A DNA stretch of 64,000 bases. Origin: Bacteroidales bacterium (lineage in GTDB: Bacteria; Bacteroidota; Bacteroidia; Bacteroidales; F082). The translations under genes and the position numbers were made by a program. The stretch is from NCBI GenBank assembly GCA_023229245.1, contig JALNZU010000012.1:1-64000 (forward strand), written 5' to 3'. Position 1 is the first letter of the stretch, and every line of letters starts with the position of its first letter. Positions 27,094 through 36,348 of the stretch are shown piece after piece. The notes under the pieces were generated by a model. That model did no database searches and was not told the origin of the DNA. It saw only the letters and a list, made by a program, of their open reading frames with translations.

Positions 27094-28521
27094 ATGAAAT
27101 TTACACCCGAAACATATAAGATTCCCGACGTCTCTATGCAGCCATTTATTGACGATCAGGAGATATGGGACTTTCTCAACCAAGCCCGGCCTGATTTAGA
27201 GCTGGTAAAAGCTGTTGTAGATAAGTCGTTAAATAAAAATCGGTTGAACTTAGCCGAAACGGCCATACTGCTTAAAGCCGATCAACCTGAAATGATAGAG
27301 TTGATTAAAGAAGGGGCACGAACCCTGAAAGAAAGAGTATATGGCAAACGAATCGTCCTCTTTGCTCCGTTGTATGTAGGTAATTATTGCTCTAACAACT
27401 GCCGTTATTGCGGATTTAAAGCTTCCAACAAAGATGCCATACGCAAAACACTTAGCCGTGATGAGTTGATAGCCAATGTACAAGCTCTTGAGGAACATGG
27501 GCAAAAACGACTGATATTGGTTTATGGCGAACATCGTACCTATTCAGCCGAGTATATTGCTGAAACAGTGCGTGAAGTATATAAGGTAAAAAAAGGACCT
27601 GGCGAGATACGTCGGGTCAATATCAATGCTGCCCCTTTTGACATTGAAGGGTTTAAGACAGTGCACGAAGCTGGTATTGGGACATACCAGATATTTCAGG
27701 AGACTTATCACCATCCTACTTATGCCGTTTGCCATCCGTCAGGAAAAAAGGCCGATTATAATTATCGTCTCACAGCTCTTGACCGGGCTATGGAAGCCGG
27801 TATAGATGATGTGGGTATAGGTGCTTTGTTTGGGTTGTATGACTGGCGTTTTGAAGTGTTGGCACTAGTAAGGCATGTCAATCACCTGGAGGCTTGTTAT
27901 AATGTTGGGCCGCATACTATCTCATTTCCCCGTATTCAGGATGCCTTAGAGTATGATCTCGACGATCAGTATGAGGTAAGCGATGAAGAATTTACACGTT
28001 TGGTGGCTATACTGCGCTTGGCAGTACCCTATACCGGCCTGATACTCACAGCAAGAGAACCAGAGTATATCCGTCGTGAAGTATTAGCCTTTGGATGTTC
28101 GCAGATTGATGCAGGAACTAAACTCGAAATAGGTGCGTATGCCGAAGACCCATCAGTAGATCAGAATTTAACTAAAGAACAGTTCAAGATAAATGATGAT
28201 CGAACACTTAATGAAGTAATAGACGAACTGATAGACCACGACTATATCCCTTCATTTTGTACGGCATGTTATCGCAAAGGACGCACAGGTCAACACTTCA
28301 TGGAGTTCAGTGTTCCAGGGTTTATTAAAAGATTCTGTACCCCAAATGCGTTGTTGACACTGGCTGAATATATCATGGATTATGCTGCTGAGTCAACAGC
28401 CGACAAAGGCTGGAAATTGATTGAAAGATCAGTAGCCGAGATAGAAGACCCGCGCTATGAAAAACTTGTTTTAGAGCGCATCGAACGAATCAAACAGGGC
28501 GAGCGCGACCTTTATTTTTAA
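27094..28521 (+). CDS. hydG: [FeFe]-hydrogenase maturase HydG
   Basis: Radical-SAM tyrosine lyase that makes the CO and CN ligands of the H-cluster. The SAM cluster motif is C99-x3-C103-x2-C106 (GNYCSNNCRYCGF). The C-terminal auxiliary cluster is C389-x2-C392-x22-C415, the exact HydG spacing that separates it from ThiH. 475 residues is normal. It begins the maturase group hydG-hydF-hydE, 38 nt before hydF, and would serve both HydA and the H-cluster kinase. Confidence 0.96.
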   Translation: MKFTPETYKIPDVSMQPFIDDQEIWDFLNQARPDLELVKAVVDKSLNKNRLNLAETAILLKADQPEMIELIKEGARTLKERVYGKRIVLFAPLYVGNYCSNNCRYCGFKASNKDAIRKTLSRDELIANVQALEEHGQKRLILVYGEHRTYSAEYIAETVREVYKVKKGPGEIRRVNINAAPFDIEGFKTVHEAGIGTYQIFQETYHHPTYAVCHPSGKKADYNYRLTALDRAMEAGIDDVGIGALFGLYDWRFEVLALVRHVNHLEACYNVGPHTISFPRIQDALEYDLDDQYEVSDEEFTRLVAILRLAVPYTGLILTAREPEYIRREVLAFGCSQIDAGTKLEIGAYAEDPSVDQNLTKEQFKINDDRTLNEVIDELIDHDYIPSFCTACYRKGRTGQHFMEFSVPGFIKRFCTPNALLTLAEYIMDYAAESTADKGWKLIERSVAEIEDPRYEKLVLERIERIKQGERDLYF

Positions 28522-28559
28522 CCCCGGATGTAGGTAGTCCGGCTTTTACGCATAGAAAG

Positions 28560-29765
28560 ATGGCTAAAGGAAAAGACCTGAAACCTCATATCGGAATTTT
28601 TGGCCGGCGAAACAGCGGGAAAAGCTCCATCATCAACCTGATGGTTGATCAGGAAGTAGCTATAGTTTCGTCCGAACCGGGTACTACTACTGATCCGGTG
28701 AAGAAATCAATGGAAATTACAGGAATAGGCCCCGCTGTGATAGTGGATACAGCTGGTATAGACGATCAAGGTAAGCTAGGAGAAAAACGCATACAAAAAA
28801 CCTTTAATGTCCTGAAAATTATTGATTGTGCAATCCTTGTGATAAGCTACAACCAGTTCGGTTCGTACGAAAAAAACCTGATTGACCGCTTCACTGAGTT
28901 CGAGCTGCCGTATCTCATAGTACATAATAAATCCGATTTGGAACCTGTATCTGATGCTACTCTGAAATCAATCAGCGAGAATAGTGATGTGGAAGTAGTT
29001 GATTTCACTACCATACATAACAGACTGCTGCCTTTGCTTATAGCAGCACTGAAACGCATCATCCCTGAAACTGTCTGGCAGAAACCTTCATTATTAGCTG
29101 GTCTGATCGACAAAGGAGATTTGGTACTGCTTGTTACGCCTATAGATGAAGCAGCACCTCAGGGACGGATGATACTACCGCAAGTGATGACTATACGGGA
29201 TGTGTTAGACAATGAGGCTATCTGTGTGGTACTTAAAGAAACCCATTTGGAACACTATTTTAACAACCAGATGCCAAAGCCTACATTAGTGATCACCGAT
29301 AGTCAAGTGTTTGACTTTGTGAACAAGATCATCCCACCTGATATGCCACTGACCAGTTTTAGCATCATGTTTGCACGCATGAAAGGCGATTTTGAACAAT
29401 ATTTGGCTGGCACTCCCAAACTTTCTACTCTTAGTGACGGAGATAAAGTACTTATATTGGAATCCTGTACGCATCAGGTAAGTTGCGAAGATATTGGCAG
29501 GCAAAAGCTCCCGCAATGGATCAGAGAATTTACCGGGAAAGACATCAGTTTTGATGTAGTGCCCGGGTTGAATGATATTCCGCAGCTGACGCAGTATCAA
29601 ATGGTCATCCAATGCGGGGGTTGTGTTGTTACACGCAGACAATTACTCAACCGGTTAAAACCTGCTGTGGATGCACAGATAGCTGTAAGCAATTATGGGT
29701 TGGCCATTGCCTATATAAATGGTATTTTTGATCGAGTTACCGCACCTTTTCGTCTTAACAAATGA
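28560..29765 (+). CDS. hydF: [FeFe]-hydrogenase maturase HydF
   Basis: GTPase scaffold on which the H-cluster [2Fe] precursor is assembled and delivered to apo-HydA. The G domain has GRRNSGKSS (15-23), DTAG and NKSD. Dimerisation and cluster domains follow, with [4Fe-4S] ligands C303 (in ESCTH), C352 and C355 (IQCGGC), matching the three conserved cysteines of HydF. 401 residues is normal. Its stop overlaps the hydE start (ATGA). Confidence 0.95.
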   Translation: MAKGKDLKPHIGIFGRRNSGKSSIINLMVDQEVAIVSSEPGTTTDPVKKSMEITGIGPAVIVDTAGIDDQGKLGEKRIQKTFNVLKIIDCAILVISYNQFGSYEKNLIDRFTEFELPYLIVHNKSDLEPVSDATLKSISENSDVEVVDFTTIHNRLLPLLIAALKRIIPETVWQKPSLLAGLIDKGDLVLLVTPIDEAAPQGRMILPQVMTIRDVLDNEAICVVLKETHLEHYFNNQMPKPTLVITDSQVFDFVNKIIPPDMPLTSFSIMFARMKGDFEQYLAGTPKLSTLSDGDKVLILESCTHQVSCEDIGRQKLPQWIREFTGKDISFDVVPGLNDIPQLTQYQMVIQCGGCVVTRRQLLNRLKPAVDAQIAVSNYGLAIAYINGIFDRVTAPFRLNK

Positions 29766-30865
29766 ATGAAATAAATCTTTTACTCAATAAGAGCAGCCAT
29801 ACTAAAGATGATCTGATCAAACTGTTATCCTGTAGTCCGGGAACTGAGACCGAGCTGATATTACAGAAAGCATTGGAAGTTAAGGCAAACACTGTTGGTC
29901 GCAAAGTGTATCTAAGGGGCTTGATCGAGTTGTCCAACGTGTGTAGTAATAATTGTTATTACTGTGGTATCAGGGCTGCCAACAAATCGGTTGAACGGTA
30001 CACTCTAACGGATGAAGAGGTGATGCATTGCGCCATTTTTGCATGGAGGCAAGGATTTGGGTCATTAGTCATCCAAACCGGCGAACAGCGTGGGCCAAGA
30101 TTTACTGCATATATTGAAAGGCTCCTACGAAAAATACACGAGCAAACCAATCATGAGCTTAGTATTACCCTTTCTTGCGGTGAACAAAGTTTAGAAGTGT
30201 ATAAACGATGGAGATCAGCTGGCGCACACAGATATTTGTTTCGAATTGAAACCACTAACAAAGAATTGTATTATAAGATACATCCTCATAACCGGCGTCA
30301 TTCATTTGAAAATCGCTTGCAAGCTTTGCGCTATTTGCGTGAAGCTGGTTATCAGGTAGGTACAGGAGTTATGATTGGGTTGCCCGGTCAAAGTCTGAGT
30401 GATCTGGCCGACGACCTGATGTTTTTCCGTTCGATAGATATAGATATGGTTGGGATGGGACCTTATATTGAACATGAAGAGACACCGCTGTTTGCATATG
30501 CTCATCAGCTCTGGCCTGTCGAAGAGCGTTTCAGGATGGGGCTGCTGATGATTGCCTTGTTACGTATCACCATGCCGTATATAAATATTGCTGCTTCAAC
30601 AGCACTTGAGACATTGGATATATACGGAAGACAAAAAGGTATTTTAGCAGGGGCAAACGTGGTGATGCCTAATCTGACCCCCGTACAAAACCGTAAGCAG
30701 TATCAATTGTATCATAACAAACCTAATTTAGATAAGGATGCCACACTTAGTACGGTGAGTCTCAGCGTTATCATAAAGGAAATAGGCGAAACGATCTGCT
30801 TGTTCAAGCCGGGTGATTCACTACACTTTCTAAATCGTACCCAAAGAGACCCTATTCAACAGTAA
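29762..30865 (+). CDS. hydE: [FeFe]-hydrogenase maturase HydE
   Basis: Radical-SAM maturase that processes the Fe-CO-CN-Cys precursor from HydG towards the dithiomethylamine-bridged subcluster. The SAM motif is C61-x3-C65-x2-C68 (LSNVCSNNCYYCGIRA). BATS-domain region in the C-terminal half; GTGVMIGLPGQ and GMGPYIEHEETPL are characteristic. 367 residues is normal. Its 3' end overlaps the 3' end of the convergent glmS by 14 nt, leaving no space for an ordinary terminator between them. Confidence 0.95.
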   Translation: MNEINLLLNKSSHTKDDLIKLLSCSPGTETELILQKALEVKANTVGRKVYLRGLIELSNVCSNNCYYCGIRAANKSVERYTLTDEEVMHCAIFAWRQGFGSLVIQTGEQRGPRFTAYIERLLRKIHEQTNHELSITLSCGEQSLEVYKRWRSAGAHRYLFRIETTNKELYYKIHPHNRRHSFENRLQALRYLREAGYQVGTGVMIGLPGQSLSDLADDLMFFRSIDIDMVGMGPYIEHEETPLFAYAHQLWPVEERFRMGLLMIALLRITMPYINIAASTALETLDIYGRQKGILAGANVVMPNLTPVQNRKQYQLYHNKPNLDKDATLSTVSLSVIIKEIGETICLFKPGDSLHFLNRTQRDPIQQ

Positions 30866-32690
30866 CAGATTTGGATAAATTGCGTGGCTGATCAACATTA
30901 CATCCTCTCAGAACGGCTATATGATAGGCTAACAGCTGTAGTGGTATAGTAGTCAACAGTGGTGATAGTACTTCCTCGGTATCAGGCACTTCGATAACAT
31001 AGTCAGCTAATTTATACACTTCAGTATCGCCTTCATTTACTATGGCAATGATTCTTCCTTTTCTTGCTTTTACTTCTTGAATATTGCTCAATATTTTTTC
31101 ATAAGTACCTTTGTTGGTAGCTAAGATAACTACTGGCATATCCTTGTCAATTAATGCGATAGGACCGTGTTTGATTTCGGCTGCCGGATATCCTTCGGCA
31201 TGTATATACGATATTTCTTTAAGTTTGAGAGCGCCTTCAAGGGCGACGGGGAAATTATATCCTCTGCCTAAATAAAGGAAATTACGGGAGTCTTTAAATT
31301 CAGTAGCTATGGTAATGGTTTGTTCACTTTTTTGTAGTGTTTTCTCTACCTTATCTGGTATGATCGAAAGCTCGGTAATAATTTCCATCAAGCGCATCTT
31401 TGTAAGTGTTCCTTTTAGTTGAGCCATTCGGAGTGCCATCAGGATTAAAATAACTACCTGAGCGGTGAATGCTTTAGTGGATGCAATCCCGATTTCAGGG
31501 CCAGCATGAGTGTAGCTTCCGGCATGCGACATGCGGGCTATTGACGAGCCAACTACATTACAGATACCAAGGATTGTAGCTCCTTTTTTCTTAGCTAACT
31601 CCATTGCAGCTAATGTATCAGCCGTTTCACCTGATTGTGAAATAGCAATGATCACATCGTTTTCGGTGATAATAGGGTTGCGGTAGCGAAATTCAGATGC
31701 ATATTCCACTTCAACCGGGATACGGGCAATATCTTCAAAGAGATATTCACCCACTAAGCAGGCATGCCATGAGGTGCCACATCCCATCATAATGATCCGG
31801 CTTGCGTTTAGTATCTTTTGTTCATACTGGAGTATGCCTCCCAGACTGACTACCCCTAACTCAGGATGGAGCCGACCACGCATGCTGTCGTGGATAGAGT
31901 TAGGCTGTTCAAAAATCTCCTTAAGCATAAAATGCTCATAACCACCTTTTTCAAGTACGCTTAAATTTGCTTCCAGGGTTTCCATATAAGGAGTTTTTTC
32001 CTGATTGCGAATCGTTCGTAAGATCAGATCATGGTTTAACCTGATGCAGGCTACCTCTTCGTCATCTAAATACACTACATTTTTAGTGTATCCTATAATA
32101 GAAGTTGGATCGGAAGCAATAAAATATTCTCCGTTAGCTACTCCTATAAGCAGAGAGCCCCCTTTGCGGGCAGCAATCAAGCAATCGGGATCCTCCTCCG
32201 ACATAACCACTATAGCATAAGCACCTACTACCTGATTTAATGCAATGCGCACTGCATCAAACAGATCGACAAACTCATTCTTTTGAATGTCTTCTATCAG
32301 ATTGACTAATACCTCTGTGTCGGTATCGGAACGAAATGTATAGCCACGTGACTGTAGCTCGGCACGAAGAGAAGCATAGTTCTCAATGATCCCATTGTGG
32401 ATAAGGGCAATATTTTTGGAATGCGACAAATGTGGATGAGCATTTTCGGTATTAGGCTCGCCATGTGTTGCCCAACGAATATGACCTATACCAATATGAC
32501 CTTTCAGATCCTCACCCTGAGCCATAGCTTCAAGTTCAGATATCTTTCCTTTGGTTTTAAGTATTTTAAGTTTATCGTCCTTTATGGCAATTCCTGTGCT
32601 GTCGTATCCACGGAATTCTAACCTTTTAAGTCCGGTCATCAGGATTGGATAGGCTTCCTGATGACCTATATATGCAATAATTGCGCTCAT
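30852..32690 (-). CDS. glmS: GlmS-family aminotransferase lacking the glutaminase Cys
   Basis: Glutamine-fructose-6-phosphate aminotransferase makes glucosamine-6-phosphate for cell-wall and LPS synthesis. The glutaminase domain (1-235) keeps RWATHG (about 72-77), HNG (98-100) and the SDTD aspartate. However, the protein begins MSAIIAYIG where the family has MCGIVGYIG, so the N-terminal nucleophile Cys is Ser2. Upstream in-frame codons provide no alternative start. Both SIS isomerase domains look intact: SQSGET (first), GCNVDQPRNL and the C-terminal NLSKSVTVE with the Schiff-base lysine. It may use free ammonia, be impaired, or serve another reaction. Third gene of the GT5-DUF4270-glmS operon, with a possible extra promoter at 32727-32754. 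Confidence 0.88.
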   Translation of the reverse strand: MSAIIAYIGHQEAYPILMTGLKRLEFRGYDSTGIAIKDDKLKILKTKGKISELEAMAQGEDLKGHIGIGHIRWATHGEPNTENAHPHLSHSKNIALIHNGIIENYASLRAELQSRGYTFRSDTDTEVLVNLIEDIQKNEFVDLFDAVRIALNQVVGAYAIVVMSEEDPDCLIAARKGGSLLIGVANGEYFIASDPTSIIGYTKNVVYLDDEEVACIRLNHDLILRTIRNQEKTPYMETLEANLSVLEKGGYEHFMLKEIFEQPNSIHDSMRGRLHPELGVVSLGGILQYEQKILNASRIIMMGCGTSWHACLVGEYLFEDIARIPVEVEYASEFRYRNPIITENDVIIAISQSGETADTLAAMELAKKKGATILGICNVVGSSIARMSHAGSYTHAGPEIGIASTKAFTAQVVILILMALRMAQLKGTLTKMRLMEIITELSIIPDKVEKTLQKSEQTITIATEFKDSRNFLYLGRGYNFPVALEGALKLKEISYIHAEGYPAAEIKHGPIALIDKDMPVVILATNKGTYEKILSNIQEVKARKGRIIAIVNEGDTEVYKLADYVIEVPDTEEVLSPLLTTIPLQLLAYHIAVLRGCNVDQPRNLSKSVTVE

Positions 32691-32726
32691 AAAGCAATGT
32701 GAGTTGGTGAGTGTTTAAAATCGAAG

Positions 32727-32754
32727 CAAAAATAATTGAATTTTATTTAATCAA
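32727..32754 (-). promoter_or_regulatory. Candidate promoter for glmS
   Basis: On the minus strand, TTG (32752-32754), a 17-nt spacer and TATTTTTG (32727-32734) fit the Bacteroidetes pattern. The -33 part overlaps the end of the DUF4270 gene. The ATG is 37 nt downstream. No GlmS-ribozyme-like leader fits in this short space. Confidence 0.5.
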
Positions 32755-34109
32755 TTATTTACCAAGGTGTAATTTATTACCAATTTTAATTTTGTGGTAG
32801 AATCTCCTATAGGGTTTGTTCCATTGATAACTATTCGGTTAGGCCGTGAAGCAGCACCTAAGACCGAAAGTTGCAGTCCAAAGTTTTCTGAACTTTTTCG
32901 TTGATTAACAGCTTCTTGCATATAACGGGTGATGTGAAACTGGTATTGATTTGTACGGGGAATATATTCTCCACCGAAATATTCAGTGCCATAGCCCTGA
33001 TCTTCTAGGATTTGATATTTTTCATCTTTGAGCATTTGCACTAACGATAACTTGATAGGTGCCAGAAAAGTTGCAGTGTCCTGATGTAGTCCTGTAAAGA
33101 TCAGTTTTGCATCATTAATGATGATATGATCATTTGTGGTGGCCTCAAACAGAGGCAGGTCAGGGAATTTCAGCCTTACTTTTACACCTCCGCCACCTTG
33201 TAGGTACAGCTTCTGACTGCCAGATAATGTATCATTTTCCAACACTTGTGCGATGAATTCCGGATCGGCATTTTGATAGCCAAAGTGGTTGAACACATTA
33301 AATCCGGCATTGACGGAAGAGATCGTATAATCGTATTGTAAAGAATCTTTTTCAGAGTTTTTATAGTAAATGATCAACCGCGACAGGTTTACAGGAAGGT
33401 TGAACATAGAAATAGCACCTCCATTGGTTACTGGGTCAGCAGTGAAATACAGCCCTTTGAAAAAGTTTTTAAAAGCAGTATCCGACAGCATATTGTCGGC
33501 AGTGGCAGTAAGCAGTTTATTCCCCAATTCGGTACTAAGTGCATCTAAGCGGATCTGTAGCATTGGTGCTACTGTATCTTTGAGTAAATGCACCTTTGAG
33601 TTCGGTTTAGGTTTAAAGCTGAAGTTGGCTAATTCGGTATTACTTGCTGTCAGTATTCGGTTTGAATAATAGGCTGAATCGTAAAAGATATTTTCTTCTA
33701 ACTCGTACACTCTAATAGTTTGGAATGTATTTGTGTCGCCGTAGTATCCACTGTATGCCATTTGCAGTACTAAAGAATCCAATTGTGGGTTGCTGCCAAA
33801 ATCAGGGTTACGGGTTGAAAGGCTGAACTGTGTATAAAAGCCTGCTACAGTAGTTCCAAAAACCGGGTCGTATATGCTGCCCAATAGGAAATTCTCCGGC
33901 TTATCTGTTCGTATTGAATCTTCTAAAAGGCTATATGCTGTGATAGTCAGGCTATCGGTATATTTGAGTTTGATCAGATCGGTATCGGGTTGTATAGTAT
34001 CACCTATTAGACCTGGTTTTTTGGTGCAGGCCTGAAAGAGCAGACCTGCGATCAACAGACAGCAGAGTATCCCTACTCTATGCTTGTCTTTCCTGATGAA
34101 GCTTGGCAT
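32751..34109 (-). CDS. DUF4270 lipoprotein
   Basis: Bacteroidota-specific DUF4270 protein of unknown function. A signal peptide with lipobox LLFQAC (C28) is followed by the family start GLIGDTIQPDTDLIKLKYTDSLTITAYS and a long beta-rich domain (DPVFGTTVAGFYTQFSLS). Likely surface- or periplasm-anchored. It lies 8 nt behind the GT5 gene and 60 nt before glmS, the conserved gene order in this phylum, which suggests a role in envelope or storage carbohydrate metabolism, but no activity is known. Confidence 0.87.
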   Translation of the reverse strand: MPSFIRKDKHRVGILCCLLIAGLLFQACTKKPGLIGDTIQPDTDLIKLKYTDSLTITAYSLLEDSIRTDKPENFLLGSIYDPVFGTTVAGFYTQFSLSTRNPDFGSNPQLDSLVLQMAYSGYYGDTNTFQTIRVYELEENIFYDSAYYSNRILTASNTELANFSFKPKPNSKVHLLKDTVAPMLQIRLDALSTELGNKLLTATADNMLSDTAFKNFFKGLYFTADPVTNGGAISMFNLPVNLSRLIIYYKNSEKDSLQYDYTISSVNAGFNVFNHFGYQNADPEFIAQVLENDTLSGSQKLYLQGGGGVKVRLKFPDLPLFEATTNDHIIINDAKLIFTGLHQDTATFLAPIKLSLVQMLKDEKYQILEDQGYGTEYFGGEYIPRTNQYQFHITRYMQEAVNQRKSSENFGLQLSVLGAASRPNRIVINGTNPIGDSTTKLKLVINYTLVNN

Positions 34110-34117
34110 ATGTGGTA

Positions 34118-34930
34118 TTAACGACTTTTTTCTAATAAGCTGTCATAAAATTCATTATACGCTTCAATATACTCTTCTGCCGGATGATATAGGATAGGTT
34201 TTTTCGTTTCCTTCGCATATTCAACAAGTTGCGGATTCATTTTCTCGCTGGCTATAATCAGGGCATCCGAATAGTCTATTGCAGCTTTAGTCAGGTTAAC
34301 GTAGTTTGGCTCTTTATAGTATTTAAGATCTTTGGCAGTGATGCCTGGGAGTTTGATTTTTTTATCGAAACCGGTTCTGAAGCTTTCTTTAAAGTCGTCA
34401 TCGTACAGAGAGTAAATAATTTTTGATTCGGTGAATAGGGGGTTATCTTTGAAAGCTCTTTTAATATAAAGGGGTACTAAAGCCGACATCCATCCGTGGC
34501 AGTGAACTATATCAGGCCCCCAGCCAAGCTTCTTGACGGTTTCTATCACTCCGCGTGAGAAGAAAATGCTGCGCTCGTCATTGTCTTCAAAAAATTTACC
34601 CGATTTATCTTTGATAGTGAATTTGCGATGAAAAAAGTCTTCATTATCAATAAAATATACTTGCATGCGTGCCTGTTGAATTGAAGCTACCTTGATGATC
34701 ATAGGATGATCCATATCATTGATGATCAGATTCATGCCCGAGAGACGTATCACTTCATGTAACTGATTACGCCGCTCGTTAATATTGCCAAAACGTGGCA
34801 TAAATGTGCGTATTTCCTTTCCTTTTTCTTGTGTTCCTTGTGGCAGATACCGCCCTATCTTGCTCATATGGGTCTCCTTCAGATACGGAGCTATTGCCTG
34901 AGCAACATAGAGTACCTTTACTTTTTCCAT
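34118..34930 (-). CDS. Single-domain GT5 glycogen/starch synthase-like protein
   Basis: Corresponds only to the N-terminal Rossmann domain of glycogen synthase (GT5), 270 residues against about 470 for complete enzymes. KVLYVAQAIAPYLKET, YLPQGTQEKGKEIRTFMP and DIVHCHGWMSALVPLYIK are recognisable. The usual ADP-glucose-binding K-x-G-G-L near the N-terminus is replaced by a SKIGRYL segment. This short form is common in Bacteroidota and is not a truncation specific to this genome. Whether it is catalytically active alone is uncertain. First gene of the operon with the DUF4270 lipoprotein and glmS. Confidence 0.85.
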   Translation of the reverse strand: MEKVKVLYVAQAIAPYLKETHMSKIGRYLPQGTQEKGKEIRTFMPRFGNINERRNQLHEVIRLSGMNLIINDMDHPMIIKVASIQQARMQVYFIDNEDFFHRKFTIKDKSGKFFEDNDERSIFFSRGVIETVKKLGWGPDIVHCHGWMSALVPLYIKRAFKDNPLFTESKIIYSLYDDDFKESFRTGFDKKIKLPGITAKDLKYYKEPNYVNLTKAAIDYSDALIIASEKMNPQLVEYAKETKKPILYHPAEEYIEAYNEFYDSLLEKSR

Positions 34931-34967
34931 TGTGATTTGACGTTGATGAATAATTGTGAATAGAATG

Positions 34968-34998
34968 CAAAGGTAATATAAAAAAAACGTTTAAACAA
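34968..34998 (-). promoter_or_regulatory. Promoter of the GT5-DUF4270-glmS operon
   Basis: On the minus strand, TTG (34996-34998), a 20-nt spacer and TACCTTTG (34968-34975) match the Bacteroidetes consensus. The GT5 start codon is 38 nt downstream. Confidence 0.6.
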
Positions 34999-35133
34999 CG
35001 ACAGTTTGTTTATCAGTTCCGATCTATCCTTTGGCAATTGATAGAGCTTCAACCTGTAATATCAGGATTAACAAGGCAGGACAATACCCGACAAATAGTT
35101 AGTAAGATGCTGAATAATAATATTTTAAATATC

Positions 35134-36078
35134 TTATCTTCTAACAAATAAAGCTTTGATGATATCCATAGCTATTGCTGGATTTTCTTTTAATCGGCGA
35201 GTGGAATACGCAAACCATTGCTCTCCAAACGGAACATACACACGCATGCGATGTCCTTTTTCTACTATAGATTTTCTAAGCTGTGGAGTAACGCCGTAAA
35301 GCATTTGAAACTCATACTTGTCGGGCGATACCTCATACTTTTCAATGAGTTTATAAGACTCGTCAACTAAATTTTTGTCATGTGTGGCAATAGCAGGATA
35401 CATACCATGCTGAAACATCAAATCCAAGTCGTCTATAAAATGATCATTTATTTCCTGATATTTCTTATAGGCAATAGATTCGGGTTCAATATAAATGCCT
35501 TTACACAAACGGTAGTTGACAGGCGTTTCAGGGGTATGCAGGTCAAGCATATTTACTATATCAGTGTGGGTGCGCTTCAGATATGCCTGCAAAACCAACC
35601 CTACATTAGTAGAAAACTCTGCTTTAAGCTTCCTGAAAAGTTCAATTTCTAAATCCACGCATTGCGAGTCTTCCATATCAATACGGACGAAATTATTGTG
35701 TGAGGCGGCTTTTGCTACGATCTCACGTATATGAGCATAACAAATGTCTTTGTCTATCAATAAACCAAACATAGTAGGCTTGAGCGAATAATTACCGTTG
35801 ACACCATTTTTTTCTATGTTTTCTATGATGCCAAGATATTGGTTCTTGTTGTCTTCAGCTTGGCTTAGATCGGTAATAAACTCGCCAAGCAAATCAATAG
35901 TAACCAATATCCCTTCCTCGTTGAACTTTTTGCTCACTGCAATTGCATCCTGTATTGTTTTTCCGGCTATATAGCGCTTTGAGAATATCCATACAAACTT
36001 TTTGGGCATATAAGGCAGCATGCCAGCAATGATTTTATTGAACCACATCATAATAGTAACCGGTTTTAGATGATACAT
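35134..36078 (-). CDS. Proline dehydrogenase family protein
   Basis: Single-domain FAD-linked proline dehydrogenase (PRODH barrel) oxidising proline to pyrroline-5-carboxylate. The barrel motifs VRIDMEDSQ, LVLQAYLKRT, YRLCKGIYIEP, IATHDKNLV, YEFQMLYGV and RVYVPFGEQWFAYSTRRLKENP match the flavin- and proline-binding strands. No P5C dehydrogenase domain is fused. Translation may start at M10 or M11 (36051 or 36048), where homologous proteins begin. It is transcribed alone, divergent from the type IX secretion operon, across a 270-nt gap. Confidence 0.9.
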   Translation of the reverse strand: MYHLKPVTIMMWFNKIIAGMLPYMPKKFVWIFSKRYIAGKTIQDAIAVSKKFNEEGILVTIDLLGEFITDLSQAEDNKNQYLGIIENIEKNGVNGNYSLKPTMFGLLIDKDICYAHIREIVAKAASHNNFVRIDMEDSQCVDLEIELFRKLKAEFSTNVGLVLQAYLKRTHTDIVNMLDLHTPETPVNYRLCKGIYIEPESIAYKKYQEINDHFIDDLDLMFQHGMYPAIATHDKNLVDESYKLIEKYEVSPDKYEFQMLYGVTPQLRKSIVEKGHRMRVYVPFGEQWFAYSTRRLKENPAIAMDIIKALFVRR

Positions 36079-36348
36079 TATTTTATACCTGCGAAATTAG
36101 CAAAAGCATTAATGGTGTTAAAGAATTAACAGAAAAATTTTTTTATAGGCCGTAATGAACCAGTTTTAGGCTAAAGATAGTTTAATCAAACCGGTTTCTT
36201 AACTTGGAATATCGCATCAAGTGTATATGATTCAATAGCGTTTTAGGTTGTTTTGTTGCTTGGCGAAGCTGTTTTTTGATGTTTCATTTTGGTTTAAACA
36301 AAATGTCTATTACTTTTACATCATATTTTGTAGCGGAACAGTTGGTTT

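Noticed and set aside
32691..32720. Alternative start for glmS that would supply an N-terminal Cys
   Set aside because: The in-frame codons upstream are TTT, TGC and CAT with no start codon in reach, and the MxxIIxYIG alignment fixes the start at 32690.
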